Shown here one piece after another: positions 1 through 6,576 of a DNA stretch of 29,275 bases. Position numbers and translations under genes: made by a program. Under the pieces are notes generated by a model, which saw only the letters and a list, made by a program, of their open reading frames with translations, was not told the origin of the DNA and ran no database searches. Every line of letters starts with the position of its first letter. The first letter of the stretch is position 1. This stretch comes from CAZWUZ01 sp964637655 [NCBI: uncultured bacterium] (lineage in GTDB: Bacteria; DAOPZR01). The stretch covers positions 1-29,275 of the forward strand of contig CAZWUZ010000014.1 in assembly GCA_964637655.1 (NCBI GenBank). Direction: 5' to 3'.

Positions 1-178
1 CGGCGACGCGGGCTACTCGCGGCGCGGCGATCCCATCCTGACGCACACGCAGGCGGCAGAAGGCGTGCGGGCCCGTTATGTGAAGGTCCTGCTGACCCGC
101 GGCAGCCGTTTCTATGTGAAACATCCTGAATGGCGTTTTGTGACCTTGGCGGAAGTCAAGGTCTTTGCGGACGAATAA
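1..178 (+). CDS. 3' end of a secreted F5/8 type C (discoidin-like) domain protein, partial
   Basis: Only the last 58 codons are in the window; the reading frame is open from base 2 and stops with TAA at 176-178. The end of the protein (ARYVKVLLTRGS, then WRFVTLAEVKVFADE) has the pattern of the last strands of an F5/8 type C, discoidin-like jelly roll: an RYVKV strand, a Trp/Arg pair, then a LAEVKVF closing strand. Such domains bind carbohydrate or surface ligands and usually sit at the end of secreted, multidomain proteins. That fits the secreted proteins downstream. The N-terminus and any catalytic domain are outside the window, so the overall function is unknown. Confidence 0.6.
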   Translation, partial: GDAGYSRRGDPILTHTQAAEGVRARYVKVLLTRGSRFYVKHPEWRFVTLAEVKVFADE

Positions 179-379
179 CCCGTGCGGCGTGCGCCGCGCA
201 AGGAGGTGATGCACACAATCCGGGTGAGCCAAAGGCAGGCGGGGCGTACCGCCCTGCTGTAGGCAGCGATACCCGCTGAGGCCGGCAGCATACCGGCACA
301 GGCGGCCGCACTGACCGCACGCGGCACATGGCGGGCCCTTGGCCTGTCGACAATGACATCTGTACAGAGAGAGAGAAAC
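179..379 (+). other. Gene-free structured leader upstream of the DUF11-like gene
   Basis: No convincing protein gene. An inverted repeat (182-188 with 193-199) follows the upstream stop codon. Next comes AAGGAGGTGAT (200-210), a full-length match to the usual anti-Shine-Dalgarno tail of 16S rRNA. In frame behind it is a tiny ORF, GTG 224 to TAG 262 (12 codons plus stop; ATG 209 is in the same frame but too close to the SD). The ORF overlaps a stem of about 8 bp (235-242 with 249-257, one-base bulge). Two more stems follow: CAGCG/CGCTG (264-268 with 274-278) and GCCGG/CCGGC (281-285 with 293-297). The chain of hairpins suggests a structured leader, but I could not fit it to a known riboswitch class. 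Confidence 0.3.
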
Positions 380-1396
380 ATGGCACGTAACACATACTGG
401 ATACTGCTGGCTTTGCTGGCAGCGCTGTGCATCCCGTCGGCGGTGTTCGCCACCACGCAGGATGCCTTGAGCGGGACGCCAATCAACAACACCTGCACGG
501 TCGCGGCGGCAACGGTCACCGCGGTCACCGCGTCGGCGACGGGGACGGCCGTGCAGACCATCTATGGCGACACGCTGCACAAACCGACGGAAACCGCCAA
601 CGCCAATTTCGGCGAAACGGCAACGTTCATGTACACCGTGCACAACACCGGCAATATCTCGGACAGCATCTTCGTCATGCCGATCCTGCGTTACAACGGG
701 ACGGACTCAGGGTTTGTCATCGTCGTCGGCAACGGGGTTGACGATACGCATACCACCACCGCGGCGGTGTGGAGCACGGGCGACAGCGTCTGGGTTGGCC
801 CGATCGGGGAAGATGGTATCGGCAGATTCATCATCAACGTCGGCATCCCGAGCGCGGCAATCGGCACCACCGGAAACGGCGACTCCATCAGCGTATTTTT
901 CAACATCGGCCGGGTCAATGCGGTCACCACTGCCTACACGGGTGACAACGGCATCACCTACGCGGAAGCGACGCCGAACGGCGGGTCGAATACTTCGTCG
1001 GTCGACACGGTCACCATCGCGGGCGCGGTGTTCACGATGGCGAAGACCGGCACCTGCACCATCGGCGGCGCGCTGTCACCGGCACGGCCTGGTGCGACCA
1101 TCGGCTACACGCTGACCTATACCAACACCGGCTCGGGCGCGGGCAGCCAGATTGTCATCTACGACATGATCGACACGTCGGTGACGACGCTCAAGGCCTT
1201 CGCCTCGGACAGCGGCGGTTGGACGGCGGAATGGGCACCGGCACATCAAAACGATTTTGCCTATGGCGCGGCGGGTTGGACAGCGGCGGCCGGCGTGGGT
1301 GGCAATGAGGGAACGGTGAAATGGGTCCGTTTCCGTAATGCGTCGGTTGCGGCAGGTGAGTCGCGGTCGATCTACTTCTACGTGACGGTAAACTAA
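380..1396 (+). CDS. Secreted DUF11-like repeat protein
   Basis: 338 aa. I start at ATG 380, not the in-frame ATG 353, because residues 1-24 (ending AVFA before TTQD) then form a clean signal peptide and a purine-rich AGAGAGAGAAA stretch precedes the ATG. The mature protein has two Ig-like segments of the DUF11 type. The first, about residues 25-210, contains the pattern YTVHNTGNISD. The second, about 213-338, contains GATIGYTLTYTNTGSG followed by the VIYDMID pattern typical of these domains. DUF11-type domains are found in large surface and secreted proteins as structural or adhesive modules, so a surface role is inferred. The N-terminal motif GTPINNTCT recurs as GTLISSTCT in the next secreted protein. 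No catalytic motif was seen. Confidence 0.75.
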   Translation: MARNTYWILLALLAALCIPSAVFATTQDALSGTPINNTCTVAAATVTAVTASATGTAVQTIYGDTLHKPTETANANFGETATFMYTVHNTGNISDSIFVMPILRYNGTDSGFVIVVGNGVDDTHTTTAAVWSTGDSVWVGPIGEDGIGRFIINVGIPSAAIGTTGNGDSISVFFNIGRVNAVTTAYTGDNGITYAEATPNGGSNTSSVDTVTIAGAVFTMAKTGTCTIGGALSPARPGATIGYTLTYTNTGSGAGSQIVIYDMIDTSVTTLKAFASDSGGWTAEWAPAHQNDFAYGAAGWTAAAGVGGNEGTVKWVRFRNASVAAGESRSIYFYVTVN

Positions 1397-1882
1397 GGAG
1401 GGCATGACGGTACGGGGAGTGACGCAGTCAGGATGAATGTCTGATGCGGCGTCAGGACCGACAACCGTGATGCTTCTCCGGAGGCCGCGCGATTGCTGAC
1501 AGTAAGAGGTGTAATCTGATGCTATGCGAAAGGTAGTGTAGCGCATACATAAGAACACCAAAACTGTCTGTTATGGTTCTGAGCAGTGCCGCAGCAGTGC
1601 CGAACGTGTACATACCAGTGGGCAGAGTGTAGCCCGCATGGTCAGACGTTCAGGCAGCGTGTATTTCATCCATGATTCGAGGTACAGGCGTCACGTTCCG
1701 TGCCGGAAACCGACGGGTGAGGTGTATCCGGATGACGGAGCACGGGAGTGCTTGAACGTGATGACGGTTGAAGTCCATGCGGGGAACGTGTCGGATGGCT
1801 GAGACCATGGAGGTCGTATGCGCGTAGCGCAGACGGGGGACGGACGATGAGGCGAGGCACGGAATGACGACGGGAGCGGTGT
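1397..1882. other. 486-bp intergenic region, no gene recognised
   Basis: No ORF with protein-like composition is present on either strand. Bases of about 1500-1580 are visibly more AT-rich than the flanking genes. A nested inverted repeat lies at 1698-1745: CCGTG (1698-1702) pairs with CACGG (1741-1745), and inside it CCGGA (1703-1707) pairs with TCCGG (1727-1731). AAGGAGG directly follows the upstream stop codon but has only a 10-codon ORF behind it at 1405. The long spacer may hold the promoter and an RNA leader for the gene at 1883, but no strong -35/-10 pair was found. Confidence 0.4.
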
Positions 1883-3334
1883 ATGCCGCGGCATAGCGGG
1901 CTGCTGACGCGACTGCTGCTCGGCACACTCCTCGTGTGCCTGCTGGCACTGGGCGGGGCGACGTCTGCCCGCGCGCTGACGCCGGTGGGCACGCTGATTT
2001 CCAGCACCTGCACACTCACCGTCGGGGCACCGGTCCCTGCGGTCTATCGCAGCGCGCCATTCGACACCGTGGTTGCCAACTGGGCGGCACTCGGACCGGA
2101 CACAGCGGCGTACGGCACGGTGGGCGACACGGTCTGGCTGTTGTTCACCGCAACCAACCTGGCGGGACGCAGTGATACCTTCACCCTCGCGGCGGTTTCG
2201 CGTGCGGGCTGGGCGGTGTCGCTGTGGACCAGTGGCGGCACGGCTCCGCTGGCGGCGCAGCACGTGCTGCTCGCACAGCAGGCACTGGCCTTCCGCGTCG
2301 CGGTCTTCCGCAGCGGCAGCGGCGGCAGCGATTCCGTTTCGGTCGGCATGACGTCGCACAGCGATGCGCAGGCCACTGATTCCGCGTCCGCTTCGGTCTA
2401 CCTGCGGGGTCAGTTGTACGGCTTCGGCATCGTCGCCCCGGCGGCGGTCTATCCGGGGGTGCCGTTCAGCGTGGTCATCAGCGCGTTTGACGACAGCAGC
2501 GGGCACGTCATGGCCACGTTCGACACGAATGTGGCAGTCACCGTCGATACCGGCACGGTGACACCGGACACGCTGGTGGCGGGCACCTGGATAGGCGGGG
2601 TGTGGACGGGGACGCTGACCATGGACGGGGCACGTGACACGGTCTACCTGGTCGTGCGCGTCGGGGCGGTGGCGGAGACGGTGGCCCTCAGGGTGGCCAA
2701 CTACCGCATCGCGCTCGACAAGGCGGCCTATCAGGGACTGACTGACCTGCTCCGCATCACGGTCTGGGACAGCCAGCAGGACACGCCGGGCATCGTCAAC
2801 AGCGTTCAGGCGCAGGTGGTGTCGGACCAGAATCCGCGCGGGGTGACGGTGGCCCTGACGGAGACGGGGCTGGCGACCGGCGTCTTCGCCGGCACGCTCA
2901 ACTTCACGGAAGGGCTGTCGCGGGCGGACGCCATCAGCGTGCGCAGCGGCACCAACCTGACCGTGACGTATGACCCCGATGGGAATGGCCCGGCGCCGGC
3001 AGTGACGGCGCAGGCGTCGTGGCTGGCGCTGCTCATCCAGGACCTCGACCGCGTGCGGTCGTGGCCGAACCCGTTCCGGCCCGAACAGGACCGGGAGATC
3101 GTCATCCATAACCTGCCGTCGGACCAGAACATGACGGTGGAAATCTACAACGTCAACGCACAGCTGGTGAAGACGCTGCGCGTCGGCGCGGAAATAACCG
3201 TCACCCCGCAGGAGAATACGGCGCGGTGGGACGGGCGCAGCGGGTCAGGCAGCATGGTGGCGAGCGGAACCTACGTCTACGTGGTGCGGTGTGGCGCAGG
3301 CACGGTCGTACGCAAGCTGACCGTGATCAGGTAG
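1883..3334 (+). CDS. Secreted protein with FlgD-like / sorting-type C-terminal domain
   Basis: 483 aa. Residues 1-32 form a signal peptide (Arg-rich start, Leu-rich core, cut near ARA before LTPV). GTLISSTCT at the start of the mature part matches the same motif in the protein at 380-1396, followed by a DUF11-like Ig segment (pattern WLLFTATNLAGRSDTF). The middle holds further beta-sandwich-like sequence. The last ~98 residues, beginning near 386 with SWPNPFRPEQ, are a FlgD-Ig-like/type IX-sorting-like domain: WPNPFRP, VEIYNVNAQLVKTLRV, ARWDGRSGSG, VASGTYVYVVR, ending KLTVIR. In Bacteroidota such domains can direct export by the type IX system; in other phyla they are common on secreted proteins without proof of that route. 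It lies 10 bp before a PorV-family gene, a suggestive partner. No enzyme motif was seen. Confidence 0.75.
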   Translation: MPRHSGLLTRLLLGTLLVCLLALGGATSARALTPVGTLISSTCTLTVGAPVPAVYRSAPFDTVVANWAALGPDTAAYGTVGDTVWLLFTATNLAGRSDTFTLAAVSRAGWAVSLWTSGGTAPLAAQHVLLAQQALAFRVAVFRSGSGGSDSVSVGMTSHSDAQATDSASASVYLRGQLYGFGIVAPAAVYPGVPFSVVISAFDDSSGHVMATFDTNVAVTVDTGTVTPDTLVAGTWIGGVWTGTLTMDGARDTVYLVVRVGAVAETVALRVANYRIALDKAAYQGLTDLLRITVWDSQQDTPGIVNSVQAQVVSDQNPRGVTVALTETGLATGVFAGTLNFTEGLSRADAISVRSGTNLTVTYDPDGNGPAPAVTAQASWLALLIQDLDRVRSWPNPFRPEQDREIVIHNLPSDQNMTVEIYNVNAQLVKTLRVGAEITVTPQENTARWDGRSGSGSMVASGTYVYVVRCGAGTVVRKLTVIR

Positions 3335-3344
3335 GAGGCGGCAG

Positions 3345-4832
3345 ATGACACAGCATAGACGCGGCAACCGACAACTGACCCGCCTGCTGGCAGTGGCACT
3401 CGTCGCGGTACTGGCGGGCACCACGGCGGCATGGGCGGAAAGCGACGGCACGGCCGGGGCGCAGTTCCTGCGGCTCGGGGCGGGCGCGCGGGCGGCGGCG
3501 CTCGGTGGCACCTACACGGGCATCGCCGACGACGTCTACGCCACGCACTGGAATCCCGCGGGTCTCGCGCAGCTGACGACGGCACAGGCGGCGGCGCAGC
3601 ATCTCAACCAGTTCGGGGACATCACGCATCAGTACCTCGCGGTGGCTTTTCCCTACGGGCAGAAACTCACCTTCGGGGCCGACCTGCTGGCGATGCAGGC
3701 GGATGACAACTACCGCACGGAACTGACCGACGGGGCGGCCTTCACCAACCGCGACCTCGCGCTTGGAATCAGTGCCTCCTACCTGGTGCAGCCGCAACTG
3801 GCCTTCGGGGCGACGCTGCGCTGGCTCGATCAGGAACTGGCGACGTCACGTGCCCGCGGCTGGGCGGCGGACCTCGGCATCCTCTACCGTCCGCAGCGTG
3901 ACTGGTCGTTCGGCGTGGCGATGCTCAATGCCGGGCCGGAGATCACCTTCGAGCGGCAGGGAGACGACCTGCCGACGGTGGTGCGGCTGGGCCTCGCGCA
4001 TCAGTGGTCGCCATCGCTGCTGCTGGCCACCGACGTGGTTTTCCCCAACGACGGCGACGAGTACCTGACCGTCGGGGCGGAATACGCGTGGAACGAGCGT
4101 CTCGCCCTGCGGGCCGGGTACGAGGTCGGCACGGATTTTCACGGGCTTGACGCCCTGAGTGCCGGGCTGGCCTTCAACTGGCAGGCGATGAACGTCGACT
4201 ACGCCTTTGTCCCGCGGGCGGAACTCGGCAACGTGCATCGCGTCGGGCTGAAAATCGCCTTCGACGGACTGGGAACGCGCGACAACCCGATGCTGCTGCC
4301 GGAAGCGGCGTATATGCCGCCGGTTGCACCGCAGCCGCAGGCGGTGCCCGCACCGGCGTCGACGGTACCGGTGCAGCGGGAAACCGCGCCGCCGCGCGTC
4401 ACCGTACCCGCCCCGCCGACGCGGCCGGCACCAGCGCCGGAACCGGTGCAGACAGCACCGGTCCTGACCGTTCCGCAACCGCCGGCACCGCGCATCCCGG
4501 TGACGGTGGAACCGGCCGCGCCGCCGGCCCCGCCGGCAGCAACGCCGCTGCCGGTACCGCCGGCAGTGGAAACGGAGCAGGCGGCGGATGCGGCCGGCCG
4601 GGTGCAGCAGCAGCGCAACCTGCCGGCGTCGTACGCGGCGCTGTACCGCCTCGGGCGGCAGCGCCTCGCGGCCGGTGATTACGCTGATGCCGTCATCGTG
4701 CTGATGGCGGCCAACGAAGTACGGTTTGAGAATTTCGAGGCGCATTACGCGCTGGCCTGTGCCTTCTACGCGCTGGGGGATTACGCCTCCTCCGTGCGCG
4801 AACTGGACCTGGCGCGCCGCTTCCTGCAGTAG
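3345..4832 (+). CDS. PorV/PorQ-family outer-membrane protein with Pro-rich linker and TPR tail
   Basis: 495 aa; ATG 3345 has an AGGAGG ribosome site 6 bp upstream. Residues 1-31 are a signal peptide (ending AAWA before ESDG). Residues about 32-320 match the PorV/PorQ (UPF0164) barrel family: the hallmark start FLRLGAGARAAALGGTYTG, IADDVYATHWNPAGLAQL, and repeated amphipathic strands up to the HRVGLKIAF strand. PorV-type barrels are outer-membrane proteins; in type IX secretion PorV shuttles cargo with C-terminal sorting domains. After the barrel come a Pro/Ala-rich linker (about 324-415) and a tail of about 70 residues with TPR-like helices (YRLGRQRLAAGDYADAVI, ALACAFYALGDYASSVREL). That extension is unusual for the family and would lie in the periplasm or outside. 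A terminator follows. Confidence 0.75.
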   Translation: MTQHRRGNRQLTRLLAVALVAVLAGTTAAWAESDGTAGAQFLRLGAGARAAALGGTYTGIADDVYATHWNPAGLAQLTTAQAAAQHLNQFGDITHQYLAVAFPYGQKLTFGADLLAMQADDNYRTELTDGAAFTNRDLALGISASYLVQPQLAFGATLRWLDQELATSRARGWAADLGILYRPQRDWSFGVAMLNAGPEITFERQGDDLPTVVRLGLAHQWSPSLLLATDVVFPNDGDEYLTVGAEYAWNERLALRAGYEVGTDFHGLDALSAGLAFNWQAMNVDYAFVPRAELGNVHRVGLKIAFDGLGTRDNPMLLPEAAYMPPVAPQPQAVPAPASTVPVQRETAPPRVTVPAPPTRPAPAPEPVQTAPVLTVPQPPAPRIPVTVEPAAPPAPPAATPLPVPPAVETEQAADAAGRVQQQRNLPASYAALYRLGRQRLAAGDYADAVIVLMAANEVRFENFEAHYALACAFYALGDYASSVRELDLARRFLQ

Positions 4833-4840
4833 CAGTACCG

Positions 4841-4926
4841 CGTCAGCCGGACGCCATGCCGGCTGACGACGCGATTCTCTCTCTCAGACACCCGCCGGGG
4901 CGACGGATATCCGTCGCCCCGGTTTT
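4841..4926 (+). terminator. Intrinsic terminator after the PorV-like gene
   Basis: Two stems follow the stop codon. The first, CGTCAGCCGG (4841-4850) with CCGGCTGACG (4859-4868), has no T-run. The second is a perfect 28-base palindrome (4895-4922) whose half is CCGGGGCGACGGAT. It is followed at once by TTTTCTGT, a classic rho-independent terminator. It ends the surface/secretion block that begins at or before base 380. Confidence 0.85.
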
Positions 4927-4965
4927 CTGTACGCCCCCGGTGCACGTGCAACGCCTGCGGACGGT

Positions 4966-5105
4966 CAACCGCAGTCGTGCAGCACGGTAAAGGCCATGCA
5001 AGCCGCCGCACACTCCTGCTGTCGTCATGCGCCGCATGACGCGCAACCGCCGTCGCACAGTACGGTGACCGCCAGGCAAACCGCTGCACGCTCCTGCTGC
5101 CGTTC
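4966..5105. repeat. Two degenerate direct repeats, 78-bp period
   Basis: A segment starting CAACCGCAGTCGTGCAGC at 4966 recurs as CAACCGCCGTCGCACAGT at 5044. Aligned by eye over about 60 bp the copies are roughly 80% identical, both ending CTCCTGCTG(T/C)CGT. They lie in the ~225 bp between the terminator and the PAS-gene promoter, which otherwise hold nothing I recognise. The period is a multiple of three, but no ribosome site or plausible gene uses it on either strand. Confidence 0.6.
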
Positions 5106-5150
5106 TGTACAGTCCTCCGTGCCGCCGCCGTCGCGCCACCCGTCGCGGTA

Positions 5151-5179
5151 TTGACGATGTCGGCACAGCGTGGTAAGGT
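5151..5179 (+). promoter_or_regulatory. Sigma70-type promoter of the PAS-domain gene
   Basis: TTGACG (5151-5156), a 17-bp spacer, then TAAGGT (5174-5179). The -35 is 5/6 of consensus; the -10 keeps the key T, A and final T. Predicted start of transcription is near 5186, just before the SD. This also shows that a protein start at the TTG of 5151 is wrong. Confidence 0.55.
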
Positions 5180-5201
5180 CGGCGCAGGGAGACGGTGCCT
5201 G

Positions 5202-5720
5202 ATGGATGTCACGCGCATGAATCGGGAGGAACTGCTGGTTGAGGTGCAGCGTCTGCGGACGGTGTGTGAACGCCTGCTGCGCGAGGCCCGTCCCGTGCAC
5301 GAAACCCTCAAAGCGGCGCTGGAGAGCGAACAGCGCCATCAGCAGGCGCTGCGCGCGCTGCAGGAATCGGAAGCCCGCTTCCGTGCGCTGACGGATGCGG
5401 CCCGGGACGCGATCTTCTGCAAGGACCGCGGCCGGTGCTATACCTTTGTCAACCCCTACATGCTGCGGCTGCTGCAGAAGACGGCGGCGGACGTGCTCGG
5501 CAGGACGCCGGAGGAAGTATACGATGCGGAAACCGCGGCAACCATCGGCGCGGTGGATGAACGCTGTTATGCCGGTGAATCGGTCAGTGCGGTGCGTACG
5601 GTGAACGTTGGCGGGAAAACTGTCCGCCTGCATACCGTCCAGTTTCCGTTGCGCGATGGTACGGGTGCCGTTACCGGGGTCGGCGGCATCGTTCGCGACG
5701 AGGAAATCGCGGCCGAATAA
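5202..5720 (+). CDS. Stand-alone PAS-domain protein
   Basis: 172 aa from ATG 5202, chosen because CAGGGAGA lies 9 bp upstream and the promoter at 5151-5179 rules out a longer form. Residues about 1-60 are a charged helix of coiled-coil type (MNREELLVEVQRLR, HQQALRALQESEARFRAL). Residues about 57-167 are a PAS domain: ESEARFRALTDAARDAIFCK, FVNPYMLRLLQKTAADVLGR, then the later strands VGGKTVRLHTVQFPLRDGTG and VTGVGGIVRD. The protein stops after the PAS C-terminal strand; no kinase, GGDEF, HTH or other output domain is present in it or next to it on this strand. It probably senses a ligand or redox state and acts through a partner encoded elsewhere. Confidence 0.75.
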   Translation: MDVTRMNREELLVEVQRLRTVCERLLREARPVHETLKAALESEQRHQQALRALQESEARFRALTDAARDAIFCKDRGRCYTFVNPYMLRLLQKTAADVLGRTPEEVYDAETAATIGAVDERCYAGESVSAVRTVNVGGKTVRLHTVQFPLRDGTGAVTGVGGIVRDEEIAAE

Positions 5721-5729
5721 GTATGCGCC

Positions 5730-6239
5730 TCAGGCGCCGGCGGCTTTCGCCGCGGCGAGTACCGGCGCATAGTCGGGTTCCGCCGACACTTCCGGAACCA
5801 GCTGCCGGTACAGCACCTTCCCGTCTTTCCCGATAACCAGCACCGCGCGTGCGAGCAGCGCCAGTTCCTTGAGCACCAGCCCGTACTTCATGCCGAACTC
5901 GCGCTCGCGGTAATCGGAGAGCATGACGAGATTGCTGACGCTGAACGAGTCGCAGAAGCGCGCGTGGGCGAACGGCAGGTCGCAGGAGATGGTGATGATT
6001 GTCGCCTGCAGGGCCTGCGCTTCCTGGTTGAACTTCTGCGTCTGCACCTGGCAGACGGGGGTGTCGAGCGACGGCACGCTGCTGATAACGACCACCTGCC
6101 CGCGGAAATCCGAGAGTTTCACCGGCTGCATCGTTTTGCCGGTCGCGGTGAACTCGGGGGCGCTCTCCCCGACCTTGAGGTCGGTGCCGATGAGCGTCAG
6201 CGGCCCGCCCTTGAACGTTACCAGTCCGGTGCGTTCCAT
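5730..6239 (-). CDS. tpx: Thiol peroxidase (atypical 2-Cys peroxiredoxin, Tpx)
   Basis: 169 aa, the usual Tpx length. Tpx reduces hydrogen peroxide and alkyl hydroperoxides with electrons from thioredoxin. The peroxidatic cysteine is in the family motif VPSLDTPVCQVQTQKF (Cys63), with the conserved Thr and Pro before it. The resolving cysteine is in SCDLPFAHARFC (Cys96); the 33-residue spacing is close to that of E. coli Tpx (Cys61/Cys95). There is an extra Cys86 where E. coli has Ala. A GGAGG ribosome site lies just upstream of ATG 6239. The gene follows the 52-aa ORF by 18 bp, so the two are likely cotranscribed. Its 3' end faces the PAS gene with only 9 bp between the stop codons. Confidence 0.92.
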   Translation of the reverse strand: MERTGLVTFKGGPLTLIGTDLKVGESAPEFTATGKTMQPVKLSDFRGQVVVISSVPSLDTPVCQVQTQKFNQEAQALQATIITISCDLPFAHARFCDSFSVSNLVMLSDYREREFGMKYGLVLKELALLARAVLVIGKDGKVLYRQLVPEVSAEPDYAPVLAAAKAAGA

Positions 6240-6257
6240 TGGTATCCTCCGGGAGTG

Positions 6258-6416
6258 TCAGATTTCGTCGAAGTCAAACCCTTCGCTGGGCGGGGCGCTT
6301 TCGCCCATGGCGGCCAGGCGCTTGCGTTCCTGCTTGCGCAGTTCCTTCTCTTCCCGCCGTTTCTGTTTCGTCAATTCCCGCTGCCGTTTCTTCCCGTTGT
6401 AATTCGGCCGTGCCAT
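6258..6416 (-). CDS. Small basic conserved protein, 52 aa
   Basis: 52 aa, strongly basic N-terminal half then an acidic end. It begins MARPNYNGKKRQRELTKQKR, continues as a single charged helix, and ends in the acidic tail SEGFDFDEI. Short proteins starting MARPNY with such a Lys/Arg/Glu-rich helix occur in several Gram-negative phyla as conserved hypotheticals; this is recalled, not searched. The start is ATG 6416, preceded by GGGAG at proper distance; longer in-frame versions to 6917 run through the divergent promoter region and the opposite gene. It lies 18 bp upstream of tpx. The function is not known; RNA or ribosome binding is a guess from charge. Confidence 0.7.
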   Translation of the reverse strand: MARPNYNGKKRQRELTKQKRREEKELRKQERKRLAAMGESAPPSEGFDFDEI

Positions 6417-6541
6417 TACCGCTCCCGTACCGCCACGATGACGGCCGCACACGCGGCCGCAGTCCTGCAGTCCGGAACACGAGGCGCCGAAAGACAGAAC
6501 AATACAATACGTATAGCATATTTCTCCGCTGTGAGGAAACC
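6417..6541. other. Divergent intergenic region between the 52-aa ORF/tpx pair and the 1433-aa gene
   Basis: A hairpin GGCCGC/GCGGCC (6443-6448 with 6453-6458, loop ACAC) lies in what would be the leader of the 52-aa ORF. An AT-rich stretch (about 6498-6525) is the probable promoter area for the minus-strand pair. It has several TATNNT-like boxes on the minus strand but no strong -35, so I assign no exact promoter. Confidence 0.4.
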
Positions 6542-6570
6542 TTGACGTCGTGCGGGTGGGCAGGTACACT
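6542..6570 (+). promoter_or_regulatory. Sigma70-type promoter giving a leaderless transcript
   Basis: TTGACG (6542-6547), a 17-bp spacer, then TACACT (6565-6570). Counting seven bases past the -10 places the transcription start on A6577, the first base of the ATG that gives a clean signal peptide. No Shine-Dalgarno could then exist on the mRNA, which implies leaderless initiation. Confidence 0.6.
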
Positions 6571-6576
6571 GCGGCC

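Noticed and set aside
220-300. TPP or c-di-GMP riboswitch in the 5' leader
   Set aside because: Some pieces look alike (GATACCCGCTGA, CCGG..ATACCGG), but the conserved CTGAGA and CCTGATC cores of the TPP class and the CAAAGCC core of the c-di-GMP-I class are missing.
353-379. ATG 353 as start of the DUF11-like protein
   Set aside because: It adds nine residues before the signal peptide and has no SD; ATG 380 gives a normal signal peptide.
1691-3109. 472-codon open frame on the minus strand
   Set aside because: Low-complexity Arg-rich translation with no motifs; opposite a gene with signal peptide and a C-terminal sorting-like domain.
4781-5311. Minus-strand open frame spanning the 78-bp repeats
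   Set aside because: Arg/Ser-rich, no ribosome site, and it overlaps two real genes, the terminator and a promoter; treated as non-coding repeat.
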